Source: Mesorhizobium kowhaii (GTDB lineage Bacteria > Pseudomonadota > Alphaproteobacteria > Rhizobiales > Rhizobiaceae). From it: a stretch of 64,000 nucleotides of DNA. Positions 16,404 to 25,947 of this stretch are shown here, in pieces. Each line of letters opens with the position of its first letter. The stretch's first letter is position 1. A model generated the notes under the pieces. It ran no database searches, had not been told where the DNA came from, and worked only from the letters and a program-made list of their open reading frames with translations. The DNA lies in assembly GCF_003253745.1 (NCBI RefSeq), contig NZ_MZXV01000048.1, forward strand, positions 58,505-122,504, read 5' to 3'. The translations under genes were made by a program, and so were the position numbers.

Positions 16404-17552
16404 ATGACAAGACTGCGCGGTCTTGCGTGGGATCATCGACGCTGCTGGGGTCCGCTCGACGCCAGCGTCGGGCCGTATTGCGCTGGCAATCCCGGCCTGG
16501 AAATCGAATGGGACCGCCGCAGCCTCTATGAATTCGGCGAGGGCGCGCTCGGTCCAGTGCTCGGCATTTACGATCTGGTCGTGTTCGACCATCCCTTCAT
16601 CGGCGACATCGCGCAGGATGAACTGATGGTGCCGTTCGACGCCCATCTGTCGGCGGAGCAGATCCGCTTCTTCGAACAGGATTCAGTGGGTTCGTCCTGG
16701 CGCTCTTACGAAAAGAACGGGCGCCAGTGGGCATTGCCGATCGATGCCGCTTGCCAGGTCGCCTCCTACCGCCCGGATCTATTGGAGCGCTACGGACCGG
16801 TGCCGCGCAGCCATGACGAGGTGCTGGAACTCGGCCGGCAAGCGCGCAAGGACGGGAAGTGGCTCGGCTTTCCCTCCGTGCCGACGGATGCCATGTGCAT
16901 GCTTTTGACGCTCGGCCATCCACAGGAAGACGGCGAGCAATTCATGGCAAGGGAGGCGGTTGAGCAGGCCGTTGCGCAGTTGCGCCAGCTTGCGGCGCTG
17001 TCGCATCCAGACTCCTCGAAATGGAATCCGATCCGCTGCTACGACCACATGATCGCGCATGACGATGTTGTCTATGTGCCGTTCGCCTTCGGCTATGTGA
17101 ACTACGCCGCGAAAACCGACGAGCCGTATCTGCGCTTTGCCGACGTGCCGACGCCGCGCTCCGCCGGCGCCTTGCTCGGCGGTGCCGGCATCGGCGTCAG
17201 CGCGCAGTCGAAGCACAAGCAGGCCGCGATCGACTACGCGCTGTTCCTGTGCTCGCCCGACTATCAGCGGGGCGACTATGTCAGGGCAGGCGGACAGCCG
17301 GGATCGCTGGCCGCCTGGAAGGACGCCGAGGTCAACGATTTTTCCGAGGATTTCTTCAGCTCGACGCTGCAGACGATCGCCTCGTCCTATCTGCGTCCGA
17401 CACATCCGGGCTTTATCGCCTTCTTCCGTGAATGCGCGCCGCATGCGGCGGCGGCCATCGCCGGCGACATGTCGGCAGCCGAACTCGCCGACCGCGTCAA
17501 TCGCCTCTACCGCGACACCAGGCAAGGCCAACCGCAACGGAGCGTTGCGTGA
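16404..17552 (+). CDS. Extracellular-solute-binding-like protein without a signal peptide
   Basis: A 382-residue protein with the fold signature of family-1 solute-binding proteins: YDLVVFDHPFIGDIA early, then WALPIDAACQVASYRPDLL, and GGAGIGVSAQSKHKQAAIDYALF late. The N-terminus, MTRLRGLAWDHRRCWGPLD, has no hydrophobic export segment. The ATG at 16404 is 11 bases after gggagg and no better upstream start exists, so the protein should stay in the cytoplasm. I recall signal-less proteins of this type next to CaiB and enoyl-CoA hydratase genes in other proteobacteria, and both occur downstream here. It overlaps the IclR start by one base. A cytoplasmic ligand sensor or sequestering protein is possible; the role is unknown. 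Confidence 0.7.
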   Translation: MTRLRGLAWDHRRCWGPLDASVGPYCAGNPGLEIEWDRRSLYEFGEGALGPVLGIYDLVVFDHPFIGDIAQDELMVPFDAHLSAEQIRFFEQDSVGSSWRSYEKNGRQWALPIDAACQVASYRPDLLERYGPVPRSHDEVLELGRQARKDGKWLGFPSVPTDAMCMLLTLGHPQEDGEQFMAREAVEQAVAQLRQLAALSHPDSSKWNPIRCYDHMIAHDDVVYVPFAFGYVNYAAKTDEPYLRFADVPTPRSAGALLGGAGIGVSAQSKHKQAAIDYALFLCSPDYQRGDYVRAGGQPGSLAAWKDAEVNDFSEDFFSSTLQTIASSYLRPTHPGFIAFFRECAPHAAAAIAGDMSAAELADRVNRLYRDTRQGQPQRSVA

Positions 17553-18403
17553 TGGCCACCAGCGTTGCCGAGACGTTCGACGAGGGCGAAGGCGGCCGCA
17601 GCGGCTATCGCGTGCCGGCGGTGGAGAAGGCGCTCGACGTTCTGGAGTTCATGGCCTCCAGCGCCGAAACGCTGACCCAGACCGAGATCGCGACGGGTCT
17701 CGGACGCTCCATTCACGAAATCTACCGCATCCTGCTTCTGCTGGAAAAGCGCGGCTACATCTTCCGCACGCAATCGGACCGCTTCCGGCTGTCGCTGAAG
17801 CTGTTCGAACTGGCGCACATGCATCCGCCGGTAAACAGGCTGGTCGAATGCGCGCTGCCGGTGATGCGCGAATTGACCGCCAATGCGGATCAAAGCTGTC
17901 ACCTTGTGGTGCGCGAAGGACAGAATGCGCTGGTGGTGCTGCAGATCGATTCACCGCTGCCGATGCGCTATTCGGTTGCGCTGGGGTCGCATTTTCCGAT
18001 CCTTGAAACCAGTTCCGGAGCGGTGCTGCTTGCCCATTCGAACCGGGCCGAACGCGACCGCATCGTCGAGCGGATCGTGGTCGCCGGCGAAGGCCAGGGC
18101 ACACGGGTAGAGATTGAAGCGCGGCTGAACGAGGTTGCCAGGCTCGGCTACGAGATGCGCGCCTCATTGGCTGTCGAGGCCTGCACCAACATCTCGATGC
18201 CGGTGCGTGATCACACCGGCGCCGTCATCGCCGCGCTCACGGTTCCGCTGCTGCCGCAGAAGGCGGCGCGCTTCGACCGCGAAACGGTTTTCGAACGGAG
18301 CCGGGCCGCCGCCGAAAAAATATCGGCGGCACTTGGCTGGGGCGAGTCCACCACCTCTTCACGTGCCGACCCGGAACGGCGGGACTACCCGTTCAGCGAT
18401 TAA
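17552..18403 (+). CDS. IclR-family transcriptional regulator
   Basis: A 283-residue IclR protein. The N-terminal winged helix-turn-helix has TQTEIATGLGRSIHEIYRIL and EKRGYI. It is followed by the GAF-like effector domain with SCHLVVREGQNALVVLQID, LETSSGAVLLA and ACTNISMPVRDHTG. The ATG overlaps the preceding stop (TGATG). It is placed between the signal-less binding protein and the ribose-type importer, so it probably regulates the rightward operon. The AT-rich region at 16292-16403 is the nearest candidate target. Confidence 0.9.
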   Translation: MATSVAETFDEGEGGRSGYRVPAVEKALDVLEFMASSAETLTQTEIATGLGRSIHEIYRILLLLEKRGYIFRTQSDRFRLSLKLFELAHMHPPVNRLVECALPVMRELTANADQSCHLVVREGQNALVVLQIDSPLPMRYSVALGSHFPILETSSGAVLLAHSNRAERDRIVERIVVAGEGQGTRVEIEARLNEVARLGYEMRASLAVEACTNISMPVRDHTGAVIAALTVPLLPQKAARFDRETVFERSRAAAEKISAALGWGESTTSSRADPERRDYPFSD

Positions 18404-18431
18404 CAAAAGCGATAAACCTGGGAGAAGAAAC

Positions 18432-19463
18432 ATGCACTGGTCCAAGTCAATCCTGTTTGCATCCGCGGCCGTGCTGGCCTTGAGCACAGCAGCCGCGCAT
18501 GCCGAGAACATGCCCAAGCACATCGGCTATGTCACCAACTACGCCACCCATGAATGGTATCAGAATGTCATCAAGGGCATGAAGGCTCACGGCAAGGAAC
18601 TCGGCATCGAGGTCGAGGTGCAGGACGCTAATCTCGACATATCCAAGCAGGTCGCCGCGGCCGAAGACTTCATCGCCAAGGGCGTCGATGTGCTGATTAT
18701 CACCCCGGTGAATGAAGAAGGTGTGGTGCCGCTGCTGCGTCAAGCCAAAGCTGCCAACATCCCCGTGGTGCTTGAAGGCAACCCGGTCAAGGGCATGACC
18801 ACGATGGTTGCCATCTGCGACTATGACACCGGCTATTTCTCCGGCGTCGAGGCCGGCAAATATGCCAAGGAAAAGCTCGGCGGCGTTGCCAAGGTGATGA
18901 ATGTCGGGCTGCCGCTGCTTTCCGCCACGGTATTGCGCTCGCACGGCTTCATGGACGGGCTGAAGACTATCATCCCCGAGGCTGTCATGGTCCACGACCT
19001 TGACGGCGGTGGCAATCCCGACCGCGCTCTCGAAGTGTCTTCGGCGGCACTGGCGAAGAACGCCGACATCAACATCATCTATGGCATCAACGATTCATCC
19101 TCGCTGGGCGGCCTGCAGGCCTGGAAGGCGGCGGGCAAATCGCAGGATGGCCTGTTGACGGTCGGCACCGGCGGCGAGGGGCTTGCCTTCATCAACGCGA
19201 TGCAGAACGAACCGTCCTACAGGATCGAAGCCGCGATGTTCCCGGAAAAGGAAGGCTTCACCGCCATCGATGCCGCGGTAAAACTCTTCAACAATGAGGA
19301 AGTGCCGGAGCATATCGTCAGCCCCACCGCGCCGATGAACGGCGAGGACTGGAAGAAGTTCTACGATTATGATGGCACAACCCGCACCATCAAATGGGAT
19401 GCCGTCAACGCACTGCAGCCACCGGCAAAGTGCATGAAGACTTCGGCCGACCTGAAGAAATAA
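18432..19463 (+). CDS. Ribose-type ABC transporter periplasmic binding protein
   Basis: A 343-residue Peripla_BP_4 protein with a clear Sec signal peptide cleaved after AAAHA. The mature part holds NMPKHIGYVTNYATHEWYQN, EDFIAKGVDVLIITPVNEEG and VPVVLEGN-like strings typical of the RbsB group. The ribosome site is gggagaag. It is followed by a strong hairpin and then the permease and ATPase genes of the same importer. The ligand is unknown. The neighbours (UxuA, SDRs, epimerase, SMP-30) point to a sugar acid or its lactone. Confidence 0.92.
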   Translation: MHWSKSILFASAAVLALSTAAAHAENMPKHIGYVTNYATHEWYQNVIKGMKAHGKELGIEVEVQDANLDISKQVAAAEDFIAKGVDVLIITPVNEEGVVPLLRQAKAANIPVVLEGNPVKGMTTMVAICDYDTGYFSGVEAGKYAKEKLGGVAKVMNVGLPLLSATVLRSHGFMDGLKTIIPEAVMVHDLDGGGNPDRALEVSSAALAKNADINIIYGINDSSSLGGLQAWKAAGKSQDGLLTVGTGGEGLAFINAMQNEPSYRIEAAMFPEKEGFTAIDAAVKLFNNEEVPEHIVSPTAPMNGEDWKKFYDYDGTTRTIKWDAVNALQPPAKCMKTSADLKK

Positions 19464-19477
19464 GGCTGGTCGACATT

Positions 19478-19502
19478 GCCCTTCCCGCGTCGCGGGAAGG
19501 GC
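19478..19502. repeat. Strong hairpin between binding-protein and permease genes
   Basis: GCCCTTCCCGCG (19478-19489) and CGCGGGAAGGGC (19491-19502) are perfect 12-base complements separated by one base. In RNA the stem closes around a short CG-rich loop. It sits 15 bases after the binding-protein stop without a T run, so it more likely protects the 5' message or partly attenuates than fully terminates. Confidence 0.6.
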
Positions 19503-19568
19503 CTGCGCCAGGTGCTGCTGGCGGGCATAAACAGGGCGTCGGGATCCGGCGCCTGACGCAGCTCGGGA

Positions 19569-20561
19569 ATGGATGAAATGAGCGAGCTTACACACGCTTC
19601 CGCGCCCAGGCGTTTTATCGGCGGCCAGCTTCTGGGCAGCAGCCAGCTCGTGCTGGGTGTCATCCTGGCCGTGCTGTGCATCGCCATATCGATCGCGGCG
19701 CCGCAGTTCTATTCGGAGGCCAACATCATCGCCATCCTGCGCCAATGCGCGCTGGTGTTGATCGTCGCCTCGGGCATGACCATGCTCATCATTACCGCCG
19801 AGGTCGATCTGTCGGTCGGCGCGTCGCTCGCCTTTGTCGGTTGCATCGGCATGGCCGTGCTCAATTCGACGCATAGCCTCGCGCTCGGCATGCTGGCGGC
19901 ACTTGCCTTTGCTGGCGGGGTTGGCCTGTTCAACGGGCTGGTCGTCACCAGGCTGAGGGTGAACTCGCTGATCGCCACCATCGGCACGATGATGATGCTG
20001 CAGGGCGGCGTCTATCTGTTCACACGCGAGGCGGTGCAGAACCACAACCAGCTGACCAGCTTCACCGATCTCGGTGCCGGCTATGTTGGCGCGGTGCCGG
20101 TGCCCGTCATCCTGGCAGCGCTGATTTTCACGGTTGCCTATGTGACGCTGCGCTTCACCACGCTGGGCCGTTACCTCTATGCGGTCGGCGCCAACGAAAA
20201 GGCGGTGAGGCTGTCTGGCGTGCGCTCCGAACGCCTCAAGCTGTTTGCCTTCATCCTCACCGGCCTGTGTGTCGGCGTCGCCGGCATGATCCTGTCGTCG
20301 CTGATGAATGCCGGCCAGCCGACCGCCGGACGCGGCTTCGAACTGACGGTGATCGCCGCGGTCATCCTCGGCGGCACCAGCCTGCTCGGCGGCCGCGGCT
20401 CGCTGTTCGGCACTTTGCTAGGTGTGCTGGTCCTGAAGGTGATCGACAACGGCATCATCATTCTCGGCTGGAACCAGGACCTGCAGATGGTGGTCCCGGG
20501 CGTCGTCATCATCCTGGCAACCTATCTCGACATCATCCGGAACAGAGCCAATGTCCGTTGA
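19569..20561 (+). CDS. Ribose-type ABC transporter permease (RbsC-like)
   Basis: A 330-residue multi-spanning permease of the BPD_transp_2 family, with IITAEVDLSVGA, a NSLIATIGTMMMLQGG stretch, YAVGANEKAVRLSG in the ATPase-contacting loop and FELTVIAAVILGGTSLLGG near the C-terminus. An in-frame ATG at 19578 is an alternative start three residues in. The 3' end overlaps the ATPase gene by 11 bases. Partner of the second permease at 22147, so the importer uses a heterodimeric channel. Confidence 0.9.
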   Translation: MDEMSELTHASAPRRFIGGQLLGSSQLVLGVILAVLCIAISIAAPQFYSEANIIAILRQCALVLIVASGMTMLIITAEVDLSVGASLAFVGCIGMAVLNSTHSLALGMLAALAFAGGVGLFNGLVVTRLRVNSLIATIGTMMMLQGGVYLFTREAVQNHNQLTSFTDLGAGYVGAVPVPVILAALIFTVAYVTLRFTTLGRYLYAVGANEKAVRLSGVRSERLKLFAFILTGLCVGVAGMILSSLMNAGQPTAGRGFELTVIAAVILGGTSLLGGRGSLFGTLLGVLVLKVIDNGIIILGWNQDLQMVVPGVVIILATYLDIIRNRANVR

Positions 20562-22083
20562 TTTCCTTCATCCCGGCGAAGGCGCGGCCATCGACACGGA
20601 CGTGCCGGCGCTGGAACTGCGTGGCATCGACAAGCGCTTTCCGGGCGTCGTGGCGCTGGACAATGTCGACTTCACCCTGGAGCCCGGCAAGATCCATGCC
20701 TTGATGGGCGAGAACGGCGCCGGCAAGTCGACGCTGATCAAGATCATGGCCGGTGTCTACGGCAAGGATGCCGGCACCATCCGCATGCGTGGCCGCGAGG
20801 TCGACATCAAGTCGCCGCGCGACAGCCTGAAAGAGGGCATCAAGGTCGTGTTCCAGGAGATCGCGCTGATCTCCGAATTCACCGTCGCCGAGAACATCTT
20901 CCTCGAAGGCTATCCGACCGGCAAGGCCGGCTCGATCGACTGGAAGAAGATCCGCGCCGATTCAGCAGCACTTTTTAACCGCATCGGCTTCAACGTCGAT
21001 CCGGCGGCGCGGACGGGCTCGCTGCCGGTCAGCCAGCAGCAGATGGTCGAGATCGCCCGTGCGCTCGCCCACGAAGCCCGCGTCGTGGTGATGGACGAGC
21101 CGACGTCCTCGCTGACGCCCAACGAGGTTTCGCTGCTGTTCACGGTCATCCGCCGGCTGGCCGCGCTCGGTATCGCGGTGGTCTATGTCAGCCACAAGCT
21201 CGACGAGGTGTTCGAGATCGCCGACACGGTGACGGTCCTGCGCGACGGTCGCCACATCTCGACCAAGCCGATCGGCGAGCACACCAACGACACGCTGATC
21301 CAGGACATGATCGGCCGGCGCATCGACAATCTGTTTCCCCGCAAGCGCGGTGAGCCGGGCAGCAAGGTCGCCCTGTCCGTGGAAAAGCTCAACACGGCGA
21401 GGAAGCTCAATGACGTGTCCTTCGAGGCACGCGCCGGCGAGGTTCTCGGCTTCTTCGGATTGATGGGTGCGGGCCGAACCGAGCTCGCAAAATCGATCGT
21501 CGGTTACGACCCGATCACTTCCGGCACGATTGTCGTCGACGGTAGCCGCCTCGTGCCGCACGACACGCGTACCGGCGTCAGACTCGGCATCGGCCTGCTC
21601 ACCGAGGACCGCAAGAGCGAAGGCCTGATGGGCGAACTGCCTGTCTACCAGAATGCCAGCCTCGCCTCGCTGGGCGCCTTCGCCCGCATGGGGTTCATCG
21701 ACAAGGCGAGAGAACACCGAGCGGTGCAGGATTATGTCGACCGCTTCCGCATCAAGACCCCCAGCCTGTTCCAGCAGGTGAAGAACCTATCCGGCGGCAA
21801 TCAGCAAAAGGTGCTGATCTCGCGCTGGCTGATGCGCGGCCTGAAGGTGATCGTCGTCGACGAGCCGACCCGCGGCATCGATGTCGGCGCCAAGTCGGAG
21901 ATATTCGCGCTGATCGACCGGCTCGCCGGCGAAGGCCTGGCGGTCGTCATGATGACGTCCGAGATGCCGGAACTGCTTGGTCTTTCCGACCGGATTGCGG
22001 TGATGTGCGAAGGCCGGCTCACCGCGATCATGTCGCGCGACGAAGCCACCCAGGAGAAAATCCTCAATGCGGCGATCGGCTAA
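20551..22083 (+). CDS. Ribose-type ABC transporter ATPase with two fused domains (RbsA-like)
   Basis: A 510-residue protein with two nucleotide-binding domains. The first has Walker A GENGAGKST, the degenerate signature LPVSQQQMVE and Walker B VVVMDEPTSSL. The second has a Walker-A-like GLMGAGRTEL, a full signature LSGGNQQKV and Walker B VIVVDEPTRGIDVG. This asymmetry is usual in the RbsA/XylG/MglA family. It energises import through the permeases at 19569 and 22147. It follows the first permease with overlapping frames and is clearly co-translated. Confidence 0.94.
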   Translation: MSVDFLHPGEGAAIDTDVPALELRGIDKRFPGVVALDNVDFTLEPGKIHALMGENGAGKSTLIKIMAGVYGKDAGTIRMRGREVDIKSPRDSLKEGIKVVFQEIALISEFTVAENIFLEGYPTGKAGSIDWKKIRADSAALFNRIGFNVDPAARTGSLPVSQQQMVEIARALAHEARVVVMDEPTSSLTPNEVSLLFTVIRRLAALGIAVVYVSHKLDEVFEIADTVTVLRDGRHISTKPIGEHTNDTLIQDMIGRRIDNLFPRKRGEPGSKVALSVEKLNTARKLNDVSFEARAGEVLGFFGLMGAGRTELAKSIVGYDPITSGTIVVDGSRLVPHDTRTGVRLGIGLLTEDRKSEGLMGELPVYQNASLASLGAFARMGFIDKAREHRAVQDYVDRFRIKTPSLFQQVKNLSGGNQQKVLISRWLMRGLKVIVVDEPTRGIDVGAKSEIFALIDRLAGEGLAVVMMTSEMPELLGLSDRIAVMCEGRLTAIMSRDEATQEKILNAAIG

Positions 22084-22146
22084 GACCATGACGCTTCGTG
22101 GCAGCATCCCCGGCGACCCGGCCCACCTCTTCGAAGGGAGCAGGCG

Positions 22147-23142
22147 ATGAGCCTAGCCAGCACCGCTTCCGTGAAAGCCCCGCCATCCGTGCTGGCGCGG
22201 CTCTTCGCCCGGCAGGAACTGGCGCTGATCGTCTGCCTCATCCTGGTGATCGTGTTTTTTTCCGTCACGGCGGAGAATTTCTTCTCCGTGCGTAATATGA
22301 CCAACGTGCTCGGGCAGGCTTCGCTGGCGCTCACCGCCGGGATCGGCTGCGCCATCGTCTTCATTTCCGGCGAAGTCGATATCTCGATCGGATCGTTGCT
22401 GGCGACCATCGCCCTGCCGCTGATCATCATCATGAACGACACCAACTCGCTGCTGCTCGGCGTCAGCGGCGCGCTGCTGTTCGGCCTGATCATCGGTGTG
22501 GTGAACGGCTATCTCACCGCCTATGCCGGCATCAACTCGCTGATCGTGACCTTGGGCACGATGTTCATCATGCGTGGCGGCGTCTATCTCTACACCGGCC
22601 AGCGCGCGATCCCGGACGATGCCAGCCTCGACAGCTTCATCGCCCTGTCGGATGGCCGGCTGTTCAACATCATCCCGTATTCGGCGGTCATCGCGATCGT
22701 GCTGCTCCTCGGCTTCGCCTATATGATGCGGCATCGGCCGTTCGGGCGGCAGATCTATGCCGTCGGCGGCAATCCGGAAGTGGCGCGGCTGGCGGGCTAC
22801 GATGTGCGGCGCGTCAAATTCATCTGTTTCATCATCAGCTCGCTACTGGCGACGGTTGCCGGCATCATCCTGGCCGCCCGCGTCGGCTCGGCGCAGCATA
22901 CGGCTGGGCTGAATTTCGAATTCCAGGTCGTCGCCGCGACGGTGCTTGGCGGGGTGAGCCTTGCCGGCGGCATCGGCAGCCTGACCGGTATGGCGCTCGG
23001 CGTGCTGATCCTGCAGTTCCTGTCCAATGGCCTGCGCGGACTTGGGCTGCCGACCGAATGGCAGCTGGTCATCACCGGCATGATCATCATCGCCGCGGTC
23101 GCCTTCGACGAAGCAAAGCGCCGGCGCGCGATTGGAGGCTGA
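22147..23142 (+). CDS. Ribose-type ABC transporter permease, second subunit
   Basis: A 331-residue RbsC-like permease, similar in plan to the gene at 19569. It has IVFISGEVDISIGS, NSLIVTLGTMFIMRGG, YAVGGNPEVARLAGYD and FQVVAATVLGGVSLAGG. A good ribosome site (aagggag) precedes the ATG after a 63-base gap. Two different permeases around one fused ATPase is a known variant of this family. The SDR gene begins one base after its stop, so the operon continues into enzymes. Confidence 0.9.
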   Translation: MSLASTASVKAPPSVLARLFARQELALIVCLILVIVFFSVTAENFFSVRNMTNVLGQASLALTAGIGCAIVFISGEVDISIGSLLATIALPLIIIMNDTNSLLLGVSGALLFGLIIGVVNGYLTAYAGINSLIVTLGTMFIMRGGVYLYTGQRAIPDDASLDSFIALSDGRLFNIIPYSAVIAIVLLLGFAYMMRHRPFGRQIYAVGGNPEVARLAGYDVRRVKFICFIISSLLATVAGIILAARVGSAQHTAGLNFEFQVVAATVLGGVSLAGGIGSLTGMALGVLILQFLSNGLRGLGLPTEWQLVITGMIIIAAVAFDEAKRRRAIGG

Positions 23143-23143
23143 C

Positions 23144-23929
23144 ATGGCTCGTCTTGAAAGAAAAATCGCCGTCATCACCGGCGCCGCGGACGGCATCGGC
23201 CATGCGATCGCCGAGGCGATGGCGCGGGAAGGCGCGCATGTCTTCCTCGGCGACATCGCAGACAGCGCGGGCGAGGAGTTCGCTGCGGCGCTGCGCGCGG
23301 CGGGCTACCGTGCCGACTATGTGCATTGCGACGTGTCGCAGAAGGCCGACATCATCGGCCTCATCGACAGCGCCGTCAAAAAGACCGGACGGCTCGACGT
23401 GATGGTCAACAACGCCGCCATCGCCATTGGCGGCATGCCGGTGCACGAAATGACCGACGAGCAGTGGCACCGGCTGATCGCGGTCAACCTGACCAGCGTG
23501 TTTCGCGGCTGCAAATATGCACTGCCGCACATGATCGCGCAAAAGTCGGGTTCGATCATCAACATGGCCTCGGCGCAGGGCCATATCGGCCTCGATGGCT
23601 GGACTGCCTATGCCGGCGCCAAGGGCGCGGTGATGGCGATGACGCGCCAGATGGCGGTCGAGTTCGGCCCGATGAACATCCGCGTCAATTCGATCTCGCC
23701 GGGCACCATCAACACGCCGATGAACGACAGGCTGATCAAGGAGATCGGCGGCAATCTCGCCAGGGCCTGGGTCAAGATGCATCCGCTCGGCCGCATCGGC
23801 GAGCCTTCCGAAGTGGCCGAGGCCGCCGTCTATCTCGCCTCCGACGCCGCAGGCTTCACCACCGGCACCGACCTGCGCGTCGACGGCGGGCTGACCGCAG
23901 CACCCCGCTACGTTCCTGAACTGCTTTGA
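23144..23929 (+). CDS. SDR-family oxidoreductase
   Basis: A 261-residue classical SDR: TGAADGIG cofactor loop, an Asp after beta-2 (FLGDIADS) favouring NAD(H), NNAAIAIGG, catalytic Ser in NMASAQGH, YAGAKGA with Tyr and Lys, and RVDGGLTA at the end. The ATG at 23144 follows ggaggctgac. It is the second SDR of the cluster and lies immediately after the importer genes. It probably oxidises the imported compound or an early intermediate. Confidence 0.9.
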   Translation: MARLERKIAVITGAADGIGHAIAEAMAREGAHVFLGDIADSAGEEFAAALRAAGYRADYVHCDVSQKADIIGLIDSAVKKTGRLDVMVNNAAIAIGGMPVHEMTDEQWHRLIAVNLTSVFRGCKYALPHMIAQKSGSIINMASAQGHIGLDGWTAYAGAKGAVMAMTRQMAVEFGPMNIRVNSISPGTINTPMNDRLIKEIGGNLARAWVKMHPLGRIGEPSEVAEAAVYLASDAAGFTTGTDLRVDGGLTAAPRYVPELL

Positions 23930-23950
23930 CAACACGAAACGAGACATGAA

Positions 23951-25156
23951 ATGAACAAGGCCCTCGAAGGCGTCCGCATCCTCGATTTCAGCCATCTGCT
24001 GCAGGGGCCGTTCGCCACGCAGCTGCTCGGCGACATGGGCGCCGACGTCATCAAGGTCGAGCGCGCCGGCGCCGGCGACATGTTCCGTGGCATGACCTTT
24101 TTTGCCAAATGGGTGGGCGGCTCGGAGAGCCCGAATTTCCTCGCCTGGAACCGCAACAAGCGCTCCATCGCGCTTAACCTGAAGAGCCGCAAGGTGCACG
24201 CCATCCTCATGGAGATGGCCAAGAGCGCCGACGTGGTGGTGCAGAATTTCCGTCCCGGCGTGCTGGCCAAGCTCGGCTATGGCTATGAGGACTTTAGGAC
24301 TGTCAATCCGCGCATCATCTACTGCTCGGGTTCCGGCTATGGCGAGGAAGGCCCCTATGTCGAGCGCCCCGGCCAGGACATGCTGATCCAGGGGCTTGCC
24401 GGACTTATCGCCAACACCGGTCGCGGCGACCAGGCTCCGGTTCCCGCCGGCGCCGGCCTCGCCGACCAGATCGGTGCCATGAACATGGTCTACGGCATCC
24501 TGTCGGCGCTCTACTATCGCGAGAAGACCGGCAAGGGCCAGAAGATCGAGGTCAATCTGCTGGCCGGCCTGCTGGCGCATCTCAATCAGGAATATGTCGC
24601 CGTGCTCAACCTCGGCGAGGATTTTGTCCGGCCGAATTCCGGCATCGGCCACCCCGGCATGCAGGCGCCGTTCGGCATCTACGAGGCGAAGGACGGCGGC
24701 TATATCTCGATCGCCATGAGCCCGTTCAAGACGCTGTACGAGGTACTGGAGGCGCCGCAGCTTGCCGTCTACGACGACCTCAAGACCTTGTTCGACAAGC
24801 GCGACGAGGTGTTCGAGAAGGTCAATGCCGAGACCAAGAAATTCGCCACGCAGGACCTGTTGGCACGGCTGCTCGCGGTCGACATCTGGTGCGCCGAGGT
24901 CAAGGATATCCGCCGCGCGGCGGAAGACCCGCAGGTCAGGCATATGGGCATGATCACCAGCTATGATCATCCGCGCGGCGGCAAGGTTCGGGTGGTGGCA
25001 CCGGCGGTCAAGATGAGCGAGACGCCCGCGACCATCGAACGGCCGGCGCCGCTGGTCGGCCAGCATGGCCGCGAGATCCTGGCCGAGTTCGGCCTCTCCA
25101 AGGAGGAGATCGCAGCACTCGAGGCGTCGGGCGACATGACCGTGGACGCGGCCTGA
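23951..25156 (+). CDS. CaiB/BaiF family (class III) CoA-transferase
   Basis: A 401-residue class III CoA-transferase. The N-terminus has LEGVRILDFSHLLQGPF and LLGDMGADVIKVERAGAGD; the core has NRNKRSIALNLKS. The catalytic Asp is expected in the segment ERPGQDMLIQGLAGL. These enzymes move CoA between carboxylates through an aspartyl mixed anhydride. Its presence beside an enoyl-CoA hydratase indicates that the pathway passes through an acyl-CoA. The donor and acceptor acids cannot be read from sequence. It is 21 bases after the SDR gene and two bases before the hydratase gene. Confidence 0.9.
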   Translation: MNKALEGVRILDFSHLLQGPFATQLLGDMGADVIKVERAGAGDMFRGMTFFAKWVGGSESPNFLAWNRNKRSIALNLKSRKVHAILMEMAKSADVVVQNFRPGVLAKLGYGYEDFRTVNPRIIYCSGSGYGEEGPYVERPGQDMLIQGLAGLIANTGRGDQAPVPAGAGLADQIGAMNMVYGILSALYYREKTGKGQKIEVNLLAGLLAHLNQEYVAVLNLGEDFVRPNSGIGHPGMQAPFGIYEAKDGGYISIAMSPFKTLYEVLEAPQLAVYDDLKTLFDKRDEVFEKVNAETKKFATQDLLARLLAVDIWCAEVKDIRRAAEDPQVRHMGMITSYDHPRGGKVRVVAPAVKMSETPATIERPAPLVGQHGREILAEFGLSKEEIAALEASGDMTVDAA

Positions 25157-25158
25157 CG

Positions 25159-25947
25159 ATGACAGCCTACCAGACACTCACGGTCGAAATCTCGGGCCGC
25201 GTCGCGATCGTCACCTTCCGGCGCGCCGGTCAGCTCAACGCCATGAACCGGCTGATGCAAGGTGAGATCACCGAGGCCTTCGAGGCTCTGTCCGGCGACG
25301 CTGGCGTCGGTGCGATCGTGGTGACTGGCGAAGGGCGGGGTTTCATGGCCGGAGCCGATATCAAGGAATACGCCGCGCAGACCGCCTCCGAGTTCGACAC
25401 GTTCCAGGCTGCCGGCACGCGCATGTATGCGGCGATCGAGAACAACCGTAAGCCGGTGATCGCGGCGGTCAACGGTTTCGCCTTGGGCGGCGGCATGGAG
25501 CTGGTGCTGTGCTGTGACATCGTGATCGCCAACCAGTTCGCGAAACTCGGCCTGCCGGAGATCAAGCTCGGGCTGATCCCGGGCGGCGGCGGCACACAGC
25601 GAAGCGTCGCCAAGCTCGGCCGCAACCGCGCCAATCTTCTGCTGATGACCGGCGCCATTGAGCCGGCCTCCGAATTCGTCGCTGCCGGCCTGGTCAACGA
25701 GATCGTCGATGTCGACAGGCTGATGCCACGCGCGCTGGAACTGGCTGAGATGATCGCTGCCGAGCCCGCCGATGCGATCGAAGGGTTGAAAGCCCTGACG
25801 GCGCATGCCGTGTCGGGCGATCTGGCCGAAGGTCTCGCCATGGAGCGTGACAAACTGGGCGGCCTCTATCGCAGCGAGATCGGCCAGCAGCGCGTCAAGG
25901 AGTTCGCCGACAGGAGCACGACGCGGGCGAAGAAGGCCGGCCCATGA
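25159..25947 (+). CDS. Enoyl-CoA hydratase/isomerase family protein
   Basis: A 262-residue crotonase-fold enzyme. Oxyanion-hole residues lie in GRGFMAGADIKEYA and NGFALGGGMELVLCCD. Both catalytic glutamates are present, in GGMEL and LPEIKLGLIPGGGGTQR, so it should be an active hydratase or lyase rather than a decarboxylase-type variant. It is translationally coupled to the CoA-transferase before it and the epimerase-fold gene after it (overlap of four bases). The substrate is presumably the CoA ester made by one of the two CoA-transferase-fold proteins of the operon. Confidence 0.9.
   Translation: MTAYQTLTVEISGRVAIVTFRRAGQLNAMNRLMQGEITEAFEALSGDAGVGAIVVTGEGRGFMAGADIKEYAAQTASEFDTFQAAGTRMYAAIENNRKPVIAAVNGFALGGGMELVLCCDIVIANQFAKLGLPEIKLGLIPGGGGTQRSVAKLGRNRANLLLMTGAIEPASEFVAAGLVNEIVDVDRLMPRALELAEMIAAEPADAIEGLKALTAHAVSGDLAEGLAMERDKLGGLYRSEIGQQRVKEFADRSTTRAKKAGP

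Noticed and set aside
23087..25177. A 696-codon minus-strand frame opposite the SDR and CaiB genes.
   Set aside because: No family motifs; composition typical of an antisense shadow. The plus-strand genes have full motifs and ribosome sites.
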